A DNA stretch of 64,000 bases. Origin: Cyrtodaria siliqua (lineage: Eukaryota > Mollusca > Bivalvia > Adapedonta > Hiatellidae). The notes beneath the pieces were generated by a model. The model searched no databases. It saw only the letters and a program-made list of their open reading frames with translations, and was not told the origin of the DNA. The stretch is from contig JAWPHD010001347.1 of NCBI GenBank assembly GCA_037043455.1, positions 186,001 to 250,000 of the forward strand. Direction: 5' to 3'. The stretch's first letter is position 1, and each line of letters opens with the position of its first letter. Positions 53,501 to 63,268 of the stretch are shown piece by piece. The position numbers and the translations under genes are program-made.

Positions 53501-56500
53501 TGAATTGTCCCGAAATATTGTAACTTTTAGTATTTTGAATAGAAATAATCTATTGACGGAGTCGAAGGCTTTGCTTAGGTCAACGAAAAATGAAAACGGA
53601 TATTTAGAAGATTTGAAAGATTTATCAATGAGAGTTTTAAGTGTCAATATGTGATCACTTGTTCTACAATTTTTCCGAAAGTCAATCTGTTCGGGACAAC
53701 TAATATTATAAGACTCTATAAATGAGTCTAATCTATTGAAAGCTACTCGACATGGCAATACCCCTATAGTTTGAGGGGTCTATGTAGCCACCTCCCTTAT
53801 AAATTGGTTTAATTATGTTTTCTGTCAAGATATCGGGATAATTTCCACTTTTAAGGATAGAATTAAAAAGAAAACCAGTCTTCTATTAAAAACTTGGATG
53901 AAATTTGTATCATTTCACTTGAAATTTCATCTGTACAGCAAGATCTCCCCTTCTTTAGGGATTTAATTGCATTTATACATTCAGAGGCAGTAATGTCTAC
54001 GTTTGGTATTGAGTTATCTAAGGAACAGTATACTGTATCAGAATTAACATCTAATAGTGTATTATTACTCGAAGTCAGTATTGAGTAGTTTGTTAAAATG
54101 ATTGACCCAAACTTCCCGAGATATATTACCAGAAGGGTCAGATTTAAATTTATCCATTAAAGAATTGACTGTGTTCCAGAAATCTTTAGGATTTTTCCGT
54201 TCATTTTCACACAACCTTTTTAATACGCAATGTTTATGTTGTCTGTTTTTCCTTTCTGACCATGGTTTTATATATCTTAGTTTCAGAGTACAATTTTAAC
54301 CGTAGCTGTCTGTCCCAATTTCCCAAATATTTCTAGAGGCTAAGTAATATGCTTAAACATGGCTAAACATTCATCATCAAACCATGTCTCTTTTTGGACC
54401 GTTTTTTTTCACATTAGAGAGCAGCTTTATGAAGTGCAGTATTAAATAGTTTTACCATGGCGTTCGCTCTTTCATTTTCAGAAAGTGTATGATTTAAAGA
54501 GGTTTCAGTTAAGTTTTGTGAAAAGGCAGATCTATCAATACTTTCGATATTGCTTGAGAAAATCATTTTCTTTTGCTCATACCATTTGATATTAGTTGGA
54601 CACAGTCTGACCGATAAATTCCTGAAATAAAATGTAGTTTGTGTTTTAAGAGCACACACTGCGTGGGTGACATGATTTCGAGAAGTATTAAAAGTAAAAC
54701 AAAGAAGATAAAAAAGTGGGAAACCGGTCATATAGTAAAACATATTGAGTAATGGTAATGGGGGGTAAGTTGGTGGGGGAGGGGGGGAGCGGAGACAAAT
54801 AGTGAGAAACGGCAATAGTAAAAGGGGAGGGGGGTGGGGGGGGGTGGAGTGGTGGCAAATAGTGGGAAACGGCAATAATAAAAATGAAAGTGTGTTGGTA
54901 GTGGTGAGCGGTGGGTGGTGGTAGGTTTTGTGGGTAGGGAGGGGTGGGGGGTGGGGGGGGGTGAGGTGCGGGACGAGGAACCTGTGTGTGTTTTTTAAAA
55001 TGGGGAAAATCAAGAAAGTGAGAGAAACGCTGACACCAGTCCTCATGCAAGTTCTCGCCAAATGTCGTGGCTCGTGTCTCGTAATATCACGATATGCCTC
55101 AGCATTGAAACATTAACATCATGAAACTGTCAAGAGTGAATACAATGGCTGGCTTGATGATTAAATATTCATATATGTTTAACTGTACGGAAGTTAATTG
55201 TCATAACCATGATAACAAAAAATACTTGTTTTATGCAGCATGCTACGAGGCCTTGGTGGAAAACTATTGTAACTACATGTAAAAAAACACACGATACAAT
55301 AGTTTTCCACCGAGCCGTCCAGTCAAAATGTACAGAAAAATACTTGTTTTATATTTTATGCAGTCGTTGCAGTGTTTTTGATGACGTTTTAATATCCATG
55401 AACAAAGATGACGTCCTGTTCAGTCTATTGCGGGCATGATTCAGACATTGTTATGTGCAATAAGCGCATACAATTAGTGTACACATTTATGAACTAAGTT
55501 GTAACTTCTTTTTCAAATGAGAAACTCCTTTCAACAACTAATCCACTTACTTTTGCAAACATGTTTGACCATAATTTGTAACATGTTACCATTTAAATTT
55601 GTTAAAAACATACAAGAAGCGTGTGCTATCTAGGGACGACCCGTAGTGGGGCAGATTGGTGACATATATTTGTAAAATTGTGCATTTTGAGACAAAAGCA
55701 CTAAACCTGACACAAAGACAATACTCTACTAAAAAAAAATTGGCTATGGACCCATGTCAGAGTTCGAAAAATGGCCGCCATTTTCAAAATGGCCGCCAAA
55801 TATTCCATAAATAATTACATACTGGATATTGATCCAGGTTTTAACAAGGATGTCCGCAATTCGAGGTTGGTGAGTATTTTTTGGAGGATTATATAGGCGC
55901 GCTCCCTGCCACCCTTCCTCTCCCCACTGGAACCTACTCAAACCCAGTCACAGGTGACAATGCCAAATTTGTTGTACATCTGAATTCTGAATTCTGAATT
56001 CCCAAATTCCGAAGTTTGATAGATTGCACGCGTCCATAGGTGAGCTATAATTCCGTAATAAGGCCAAACAAAAAATATGTGTGTTTAGGGTAACATGCCA
56101 GAAAAGTAGGTAATGATGGTACGGATTTATTTTCTCTTTTTTTTAAAGGTACATAGCACTTTTTACCCAAAACAGCCTTGCTTTTTATATTTTTCTGATA
56201 AATTGGAAACAAATTGCTAGGTTTCACTCGAAAAAATTGGTAGGGCTGGGTTATCCTAAACACACATAATTGTTTGCAAGGCCTAAGTTGAACGCTCATA
56301 TAAAATTAATTAGAATTGAACAAAGCCGGTTTTGTTCACCCACCCACCCACCCAACATGGTTGAATGGTTGAATAGTTTTCATTACACTCGTCTTAACAT
56401 ATTTATCAATTTAATATTTAATAAAATCGTCTCACTGACAAACCAGAGATTAGAGAGAGAGAAAACGAAAAAGAGGCCTAATTTACATTACGATTGATGC

Positions 56501-59500
56501 GATGGTAAGATGCGATGGTCGATGGTAAGATGCGATAGTGGCTGGTCCATCGCATCTTACCATCGACCATCGCATCTTACCATCGCATCTTACCATCGCA
56601 ACTTACCATCGCATCTTACCATCGACCATTGCATCTTACCATCGCAACTTACCATCGACCATCGCATCTTACTGCTTATCAAGGGAAATAACTTTTCTAG
56701 CTTATGTAAGTGCAAGTGGCGCCCTCGCACAGCTGTTTGGGAATGTACTGAATAAGTTCACTTTACATCGTATTAATTCTGTTCAGTATCGACCATTTAT
56801 CTTTGTCAAATTGATTCTGCTGTCATTGAATTGAGTGCTTTGTTCTTGCATTAATTCAGTTTCCTATAGATTGTTTCACGTATCGGTAAATTGACTGGGT
56901 TACTTTTAAATTGGTTCACATTCTCTTGGTTTGATTCATGTTTCCGACTGAACTGTTCAGCATTGCATTGAATCGTTTCAAGTTCAATTAGATGGTTTGA
57001 AAAAACACTCTGGATTATTTCACAAAGCATCGGATTGTTTTAAGTTTGATTAGATGGTTTCAAAACAAGTAGTGAATCAATTAAAGTTACATTGAATTAA
57101 ATATAATACCGATGAAATAATTCATCTTGACTGGATGATTTATTAAAAACATACTTTTGGCGGTAATGGCCGCCCATAGAGTGTCGTCTATGTAACGTAA
57201 GTCAAGCACCAGTAAATACTATATTGTCTTTGAATATATAGAGGATATTTGTTGGTTTGGAGTGAATATAGAATTTTTTATTATATACTTTTTATCATGC
57301 AACACTACCAAACTGTTTCAAACAGAAAATACTTTTCGTTCCATTTACATATATTTAGTGCGCATAGAATATAGTTCTAAACTATGACTGTTATAAGCAA
57401 CTGTAGAAAAAAGTAGTTTCTTTTTTTCCGGCAGTGAGAATATAAGTTCTTACATTCTTATATTCCCACTGTGAAAATATAAACGACGAGAATATAAGGT
57501 TTATTCTGACCATACAACTATTTCACTGGGAAGTATATAATAAATTTTCTAATTCCTCTACTGTGTCCCTGAAACTGTCTTATGAACATCTTTAATGTGT
57601 ACATGGTGGCATAGATCAGAGTCCTTTCATAGGCAGCGCCTGATGAATTATTGCAGTAACTAAAATTAATAGATAACTCGGGCCATATCTGGTTCAGAGA
57701 TCACCCTGTGTGGAAGCTGCGATGTAATTACAGCACCCGTACTACACCTCCATCTTCTTCCTCAATCTTATATTTCTGCGTGTGAGCTAGTTCATTTGGT
57801 ATTGATGAGCGAACACTAATGAAGTTATCTCACACACGGAGATGCATAATTTTAATATTTAGAGTGTAACTGAACTGTACTGCTCGTTTCTCTGTATGAT
57901 CGTCATATACAATACTCATGGTAGGCATGCCTTGCTCACACTTCAGTGACATAACTGTAAGCCCACACTTCAATGACATAACTGTAAGCCCGGTATACCA
58001 TAAGTATGGTAATCACTTGATGAGCATTCCCTGATACATGTGTTTATTTCAGACAGGAATCTGCAGTCATAATATAGGCCCGACAACCTAGGGGGTCCAG
58101 GGGCATGTTGCCCCTGCATTTTTTTTTTAACTTAGCTATGTAATGGTGCGTTTTGGAGCATCTGACAGAACACTTGTGTGGTATTTAAAGAAATATTTTG
58201 AAAAATTTGAGAATTAGCATTTGACAATGTTGAATTACCTACACACTGTAATTAAATAAGAAACAAATGTTGACCCCTTAACATCCTCCATTTACTTCTT
58301 ATTTTATTTTTAAATTGATGTATAGGCCCGAGCCAATATGGCCTAATAGTAGCTAAGCCGATGTCATTTGCCACAAGGGCACTGGTCCATATATAGTCTG
58401 ACTCTTCAAACAAGTCTCCGATTTTTTAAGTGCCTCCATTTTAAATGCGAAGGCTTCAACGCAAAATGCCATTATGATTTTCACATTGGGTTTCAGGCCA
58501 ATTTCATTAAATAGAACAGAAATTCCAATAGCTGGAGAAAACGTACAGTCAATCCGACGTGAAATTTGATTTAAACGTGTAAATCCCTTAACACCTTAAC
58601 CAAAGGGTGCCTCTAAATAACTCTTTAGTGCAATATTAACAAATAAATACGGTGGCAAGAAAACAGAGCAAATTCAGCATATTAATTACTTTCTTACAAA
58701 CAACTATTAAACAAATTACACTTTTATTATCAACATGTTTTGGCGGCCATTTTGAAAACGGTTGACATTTTGACCTTGAAATATACCCAGGTTGTATTTT
58801 ATGACCCTTTGTCTATCATTTTGCGGAATTTGTTGTGATTGCCATAATATACTTTGTTAAAATCTGATACATTTAGGTTCAATTGATTATTTATTAAGTA
58901 TTTGGCGGACATTTTGAAAAAAACTGACGTGGATCCATAGCCAGATTTTTTCAGTATGCTATTGTCTAGCTGTGTGCAAAGTTAGGTGTTTTTGTTCAAC
59001 AATGCACAATATTTTCACCAATCCCTCTATCGGAACTGGTTTGTATTCATTTATCAATTTGCACTTTTCTGTTTTGTGGTCGACCGTTTGAGTCGACCGT
59101 TTGAGGTTATTGTTTACTTGAGTTAGCATTTACTCGGGTGAATCGTGTATTTTGAGCATAATGAATGATACCTGCTGTATATTTTAAGCTGCAGAAACAG
59201 TTCGGTTTCAAGTACGACACAGCTTGCGACGGAGAATCCATCATCCATTTATATGCCAAAGGGGGGATCGAGTTTGCCGCCCAGCACATGGACGGCGTGT
59301 TCGCATTTTGTCTTCTGGATACCGCCAACAGAAAGGTGTTCCTTGGCAGGGATACGTTCGGTGTGAGACCAATGTTCCGCATCTCCACAGAGGATGGATT
59401 TCTGGCCGTGTGTTCCGAGGCAAAAGGTTTGTGGATTTAACGTGTAGTTTAGTAGATTTTATTTGCGTTATAGGAAGATCAAGCATTTGATTGACTTTGC

Positions 59501-62500
59501 TATTGCAGTTGCAAGGTTCCAAACAAATCATGATACTGTATTACAGACTTGCTCTATACAACTTTTCGTTTCTGCTGCATTATTGGTGTGCAAAGACTAG
59601 GGGAGAACCTACGTAGACCTTTGAGGCAAATTAAGTTACTTCAACCACCGCACGAAGTCGTGTATGTCACAAGATGCCTATTTGCCAAACAGAGACTTTA
59701 CATGTATATTACTTATATTTCATTACAATTTCAGGGATGACTAGTTTATCATACGACGACGGACATGCTCGTGAAACGTCCAATATAGAGCCCTTCCTTC
59801 CGGGTCACGTTGAGACATATTCCCTCGACTTAAACGGAAAGGCAAAATTTGAGGAGAGGACGAGATTTCACAAGATTGGGGAATCTCCCGCATATTTAAC
59901 ATTCCCCGTCCCGATAGGTATGGACCAATTTCTGAAATCTTTAATTCTGCTTTTTGAAATCAAAGTGTCAGAAACAAGATGTATCTCTGAAAAGCATGTG
60001 CCTGTACGGCGGCCCTGGAACACATGGGAAGGTACATTAATAATTGTTTAAATATATCGATCTTCGACACATAATCAGTCCTTGACACCGATGTGTGTTC
60101 TCAAAACTGAAAAGATTGTAAGAGACACAACGCATGCAACCGCATGTAGAAATATAAAACGAACCCGGAATGGGTCAGTTGTTAGTGGCATGCCTCCTGA
60201 CCCTATAAAACGGGATTTGAATCGGTTAAATTTTAAGGTTGGCTACGGGCCAGCTACGTCACAACGTAGTATTTGCGTTTATAACTATTTTTTATTTGCA
60301 GACGACGATATAAAAAAGAACATCCGGGCGCTGCTGACGAAAGCAGTCAGCAAGCGTATGATGGCTGACCGGCGAATAGGTTGTCTTTTATCGGGCGGTC
60401 TGGACTCTAGTCTCGTCACGGCGTTGGTCGTCAAACTAGCGAAGGAGTTGGATCTAGACTACAAGATTCAGACGTTTTCTATTGGCATGGAGGGCAGTAC
60501 TGATCTCGTGGCTGCTAAAAAGGTATTGGCACATATTCCAAAGCGAATCCGAGATTTTTACACATGCTCATTGTTGTAAATAACAAACAATACTTTTTTG
60601 AAAAACTGCATGGTTATACCATAGTGTATTCAACATTCGTCTAGTAAATGTGTGAGGGCACTCTATGAACCTAATTATTCTATAAGCCGATGTATTGCAC
60701 TATCGCACTCGCCTTCAGTTTCAAAGTTTGCATATTCACTATATAATGAGACCATCCCATTAGCAGCGTCCCCGTGGCCGAATGGTTAACGACGTTGCGT
60801 TGTAAACCTTTGCCTCTCACCGCTGCGGGTTCAAATCCCACGGGGAGATCGACTTGTAAGTGAGGAAGTGTCGATTCTTACGGATGGCGGAATGTGTAGA
60901 GTACTGGTTCTACACAGGAAAAGTGGGTGGTCTGCCTCCGCCACAAAAAAATCGACCGTCATATATAACCTTACATGTGTTGAAAATGACGTAAAATACA
61001 TACAAACCATCCCATTAGCCATAAGCAGTGCTCCAGATATCCAATTGTAAGGGGTATTTCAGTATAAACATTTTGTAAATATATTGTAAATCAGGTTTGA
61101 AACAAAATTAGGATTGAAATCAGCATTGAAAATCTATGAATGAAGTACAAAAACGGCATATTCAGGTAAAAAGCGACAAAGCCATGATACTATTCAAACT
61201 TCAAAAATCAGTCCCTATACTAAAACTGGTAACAAATCATGAATTTGAATGAGTCACCGTTGAATATCTGGAAAACGGTATATGTCTACTGGGCCTTTAC
61301 ACGTTTTATAGCATACATCCAATATAAATAGAGGGTATTTGTTGGTTTGCTTTAGCACGAGTGAAAATATTTTTCTCACTTTTTTGAAAATAAATCCTAT
61401 ATTCACGACAGACCTACACATATTCTATTTATTATATACTTTTTATCATGCAACACTACCAAATTGTTTCAAACAGAAAATAAAATTTCGTTCCGACAGT
61501 TCCCCTTTAACGTATTCGCTGATACATATATAACGCCAGCGCGTGAGGCGATTTACATACATTTAGTGCGCATAGAATATAGTTCTAAACTTTAACACGA
61601 ATTATGACTGTTATAAGCAAATGTAGAAAAAAGTAGTTTCATTTTTTCCGGCAATGGTTCTTATATTCTCACTGAAAATATAAACAATGCGAATATAAGG
61701 TTTATTCTAACCATACAATCCACTATTTCACTGGGAAGTATGTAATAAAAGGTTCGCAAGTTGACACTTTATTTAATACAATTAAGATCTTCATGTGTTC
61801 CTTGTACACTTACACAGGTTGCCGACTTTCTGGGCACAGAACACCACGAGGTCGTGTTTACACCCGAGGAAGGCATAGAAGCGCTGGAGAAAGTCATATA
61901 CCATCTAGAAAGTTATGATATAACAACAGTTAGAGCATCTGTCGGTAAGCTTCTTGCACGATTCAGCCAAAGTTTGAAACATGAATGCAATTGAGATGGA
62001 GTTTAAAAAGTAGCTGCATACTGTATATGGATGGGACAACAGTTACTTCAGTCAGTATAAACTGTTTTACGTTCCCGAAAAGGTTCTACCATTCCGTCTG
62101 TTTGTCCCGCTTTTCTTGTCCACAGCATAACTTTGTTTGTTTGTTTGTTTGTTTTTATAGTGTTTTACGTCATTTTCAACACGTAAGGTTATATATGAGT
62201 TGACGGTCGATTTTTTGTGGTGGAGGCAGATCACCCACTTTTCCTAGAAAGCATAGAATGACTGGAAGTGCAGAGCGCAAGACCATACCTATATATCTTC
62301 AATCAACCTAGAGTTAGTGCCATTGGTAATTTTATACTTATTGTTTTACAGGAATGTTTTTAGTCAGTAAATACATCAAAGAAAAGACCGACACGACTGT
62401 GATACTGTCTGGTGAAGGTGCGGATGAGATCGCTGAAGGCTACATCTACTTTCATAAGGCGCCATCTGGCGAGGCCGCTGGCGATGAGTGCAGACGACTG

Positions 62501-63268
62501 TGTAACGATTTGTACATGTTTGACGTACTGCGAGGGGACAGAACAACGGCAGCATGGGGGTACGTGTTTTACAACTTACACACTACTACTATTCATTACG
62601 GCGGTTTCGAATCCCACTGGGAGCTCGACTTGTAGGTGAGAAAGTGTCGTAAAGTACTGGTTATACCCAGGAAAAAGTGCGTGGCCTGCCTTCACCACTA
62701 AAAATCAATCAAGACAGAGAAGCGCCTTAATAGAAGGGAAAACATAAATGGAAAAGCTGTTTTTTTTGTTGGAAAGGGAAAGAGAATGACATTTCAAGTT
62801 AAATTTGGGAAAAGGTAAAATAAAAATAAAAAATGATCAAATTCCATACGGAAAACACAAAATTCAACATTTCGTTTTATCGTAGGAGGGATCTTAAAAC
62901 AAATAATCAAATAATAATAAGTATGTGTCCTAACAGGAACTCACCACCATGCATGTAGCTGTGAAATTCTAATTTTGATTAGGTCACAAAGAAAAACCGA
63001 TCAAATATTGTGTTTTGTGTTCTATTTCAGACTAGAAGTGCGAGTACCCTTTCTGGACCACCGCTTCAGTAGTTACTACTTGTCGTTACCAGACGACATC
63101 AAATTACCGCAAAAAGGCATAGAAAAGCATCTCTTGCGTTCGGCATTTGCTGGCCAAAGCCTTTTACCTGAGGACATTTTGTGGCGCCCCAAAGAAGCAT
63201 TTAGTGATGGTATTTCGTCTGTTAAAAAGTCGTGGTATGAGGTGCTTCAGTGTCATATAGACGCACTG
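50328..63268 (+). CDS. ASNS: asparagine synthetase (glutamine-hydrolysing), seven coding exons, 3' end outside window
   Basis: The enzyme makes asparagine from aspartate, ATP and glutamine in the cytosol. Exons: 50328-50576, 59189-59426, 59735-59917, 60302-60522, 61818-61944, 62352-62559, 63031-63268; all GT-AG with matching phases, 1464 nt, 488 residues. N-terminal glutaminase domain (about 1-205): Cys2 nucleophile ([12 protein letters not shown]), [28 protein letters not shown]-terminal synthetase domain: ATP-pyrophosphatase loop SGGLDSS (254-260), [60 protein letters not shown]. Human ASNS is 561 residues, so about 70 C-terminal residues lie to the right. The linker around [18 protein letters not shown] is about 10 residues shorter than in vertebrates. 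Intron 1 is 8.6 kb and contains a LINE. Confidence 0.97.
50860..54650 (-). pseudogene. decayed LINE (ORF2 remnant) in ASNS intron 1
   Basis: Read on the minus strand: a linker with [14 protein letters not shown] (about 54385), then [20 protein letters not shown] (about 53830), [20 protein letters not shown] (about 53590), [12 protein letters not shown] (about 53400), an insertion (52276-53375), then [10 protein letters not shown], a YADD-region [12 protein letters not shown] in a shifted frame (alternative frame [11 protein letters not shown], 52165), [15 protein letters not shown], and a C-terminal Cys/His block ([20 protein letters not shown], about 51100). Several frameshifts. No endonuclease was found upstream. 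A different family from the intact LINE at 43477-49181. Confidence 0.85.
52276..53375. mobile_element. tandem-repeat element inserted in the decayed LINE
   Basis: Ends TGCCCCCGAA and TTCGGGGGCA are inverted. Inside, GACACATCGTCTTGTTATGG recurs seven times at about 52355, 52503, 52625, 52753, 52914, 53073 and 53236 (spacings 120-165 bp), with GACCTTTGACC and GTTACGGTCCGGACACG. The right end carries GACGGACGGACAGACAGACG. The LINE reading continues on each side (ILSPT / FSLFTNDL). ORFs inside are artefacts. Confidence 0.85.
54725..54975. repeat. G-rich tandem repeat, quadruplex-prone
   Basis: Two copies of AGTGGGAAACGGCAATAATA-type units are embedded in runs of 5-8 G (GGGGGAGGGGGGGAGCGG, GGGGAGGGGGGTGGGGGG). 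It lies next to the 5' remnant of the decayed LINE. Apparent proline-rich ORFs on the minus strand are composition artefacts. Confidence 0.75.
55255..55316. repeat. hairpin with GGTGGAAAACTATTGT arms
   Basis: CTTGGTGGAAAACTATTGTA and TACAATAGTTTTCCACCGAG pair around a 21-bp spacer. Outside it, AAAAATACTTGTTTTAT occurs as direct copies at about 55218 and 55337. Confidence 0.75.
55663..55806 (+). repeat. dispersed repeat with AAAATGGCCGCC, paired inverted copy at 58880-59030
   Basis: TTGTGCATTTTGAGACAAAAGC, ACAATACTCTACT and AATGGCCGCCATTTTCAAAA are matched in reverse by CATTTTGAAAAAAACTGACG and GTTCAACAATGCACAAT. Both lie in ASNS intron 1. Confidence 0.55.
55807..56490. other. ASNS intron 1, no element boundary seen
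   Basis: A small direct repeat GAATTCTGAATTCTGAATTC is at about 55980. No supported exon. Confidence 0.45.
56495..56672. repeat. inverted CATCGCATCTTAC minisatellite
   Basis: GATGCGATGGTAAGATGCGA (56495-56540) is the reverse of the CATCGCATCTTACCATCGAC units at 56549-56672, so the array has a palindromic head of about 45 bp and then direct units of about 13 or 20 bp. ORFs over it are artefacts. Confidence 0.9.
56690..57237. other. ASNS intron 1, no feature seen
   Basis: AT-rich; short phrases such as TTCAAGTTCAATTAGATGGTTT and TTTAAGTTTGATTAGATGGTTT repeat once (about 56980 and 57038). Confidence 0.45.
57238..57545 (+). repeat. intronic repeat K, copy 1
   Basis: AGGATATTTGTTGGTTTG, ATCATGCAACACTACCAAAC, TTAGTGCGCATAGAATATAG and TTTTCCGGCAGTGAGAATAT match the copy at 61330-61748 in order. 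The GAGAATATAAG / CTTATATTC strings form a hairpin. Confidence 0.8.
57546..58050. other. ASNS intron 1, no feature seen
   Basis: CACACTTCAATGACATAACTGTAAGCCC is duplicated in tandem at about 57938-57994. No exon. Confidence 0.45.
58055..58363. mobile_element. degenerate relative of element H
   Basis: Interior phrases GGGGTCCAGGGGCATG, TGGTGCGTTTTGGAGC and GTATAGGCCCGAGCC match the 37113-37490 copy (GGGGTCCGGGGGCATG, GGCGCGTTTTGG, GTGTAGGCCG). The terminal CAGGGGCGTAGC is lost. Confidence 0.6.
58364..58879. other. ASNS intron 1, no supported feature
   Basis: A TTTTGGCGGCCATTTTGAAA string at 58738 belongs to the AAAATGGCCGCC repeat type. Otherwise AT-rich. Confidence 0.4.
58880..59030 (-). 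repeat. inverted copy of the 55663-55806 repeat
   Basis: See 55663-55806. The pair spans 3.2 kb of intron 1 and could fold into a stem in the transcript. Confidence 0.55.
59189..59426 (+). CDS. ASNS: ASNS coding exon 2
   Basis: Acceptor TATATTTTAAG (weak, A-rich), then [49 protein letters not shown] and [11 protein letters not shown]; donor GTTTGT, phase 1. Confidence 0.96.
59735..59917 (+). CDS. ASNS: ASNS coding exon 3
   Basis: Acceptor CAATTTCAG, then [18 protein letters not shown] and [18 protein letters not shown], corresponding to the end of the glutaminase domain and the linker; donor GTATGG, phase 1. The linker is short. Confidence 0.93.
60302..60522 (+). CDS. ASNS: ASNS coding exon 4
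   Basis: Acceptor TTATTTGCAG, then [39 protein letters not shown] (ATP pyrophosphatase loop) and [18 protein letters not shown]; donor GTATTG, phase 0. Confidence 0.97.
60765..61005 (+). mobile_element. SINE-B, tRNA-derived, with 14-bp target duplication, in ASNS intron 4
   Basis: A box CGTGGCCGAATGGTTAACG, B box GGTTCAAATCCCACGG, body AGTACTGGTTCTACACAGGA and TGCCTCCGCCACAAAAAAAT, tail GTAAAATACATACAA. ACCATCCCATTAGC at 60751-60764 and 61006-61019. Head related to SINE-A, but body and tail differ. Confidence 0.93.
61330..61748 (+). repeat. intronic repeat K, copy 2
   Basis: Matches 57238-57545 and is about 110 bp longer, with an extra TTTCGTTCCGACAGTTCCCC ... ACGCCAGCGCGTGAGGCG block after the AACAGAAAATA segment. 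Confidence 0.8.
61818..61944 (+). CDS. ASNS: ASNS coding exon 5
   Basis: Acceptor [29 protein letters not shown] and [14 protein letters not shown]; donor GTAAGC, phase 1. Confidence 0.97.
62131..62155. repeat. (TTTG)n microsatellite
   Basis: Five TTTG units directly abutting the end of a minus-strand SINE-B copy, whose tail probably seeded it. Confidence 0.7.
62156..62250 (-). mobile_element. SINE-B fragment (3' part)
   Basis: ACGTCATTTTCAACACGTAA and GACGGTCGATTTTTTGTGG are the reverse of the SINE-B 3' part. In ASNS intron 5. Confidence 0.8.
62352..62559 (+). CDS. ASNS: ASNS coding exon 6
   Basis: Acceptor [61 protein letters not shown]; donor GTACGT, phase 2. Ala in EGADE where vertebrates have Ser. 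Confidence 0.96.
62600..62705 (+). mobile_element. SINE-B fragment
   Basis: Starts inside the B box (GCGGTTTCGAATCCCACTGG), continues GAGCTCGACTTGTAGGTGAG and ends AAAATCAATCAAG. 40 bp downstream of the exon 6 donor. Confidence 0.75.
63031..63268 (+). CDS. ASNS: ASNS coding exon 7
   Basis: Acceptor TTCTATTTCAG, then [40 protein letters not shown] and [20 protein letters not shown]; donor GTACGT, phase 0. The terminal exon is not in the remaining 730 bp. Confidence 0.96.

Noticed and set aside
54414..55061. 215-codon proline-rich minus-strand ORF
   Set aside because: A chimera: its 3' part is LINE linker sequence and its proline-rich part is the reverse of the G-rich tandem block.
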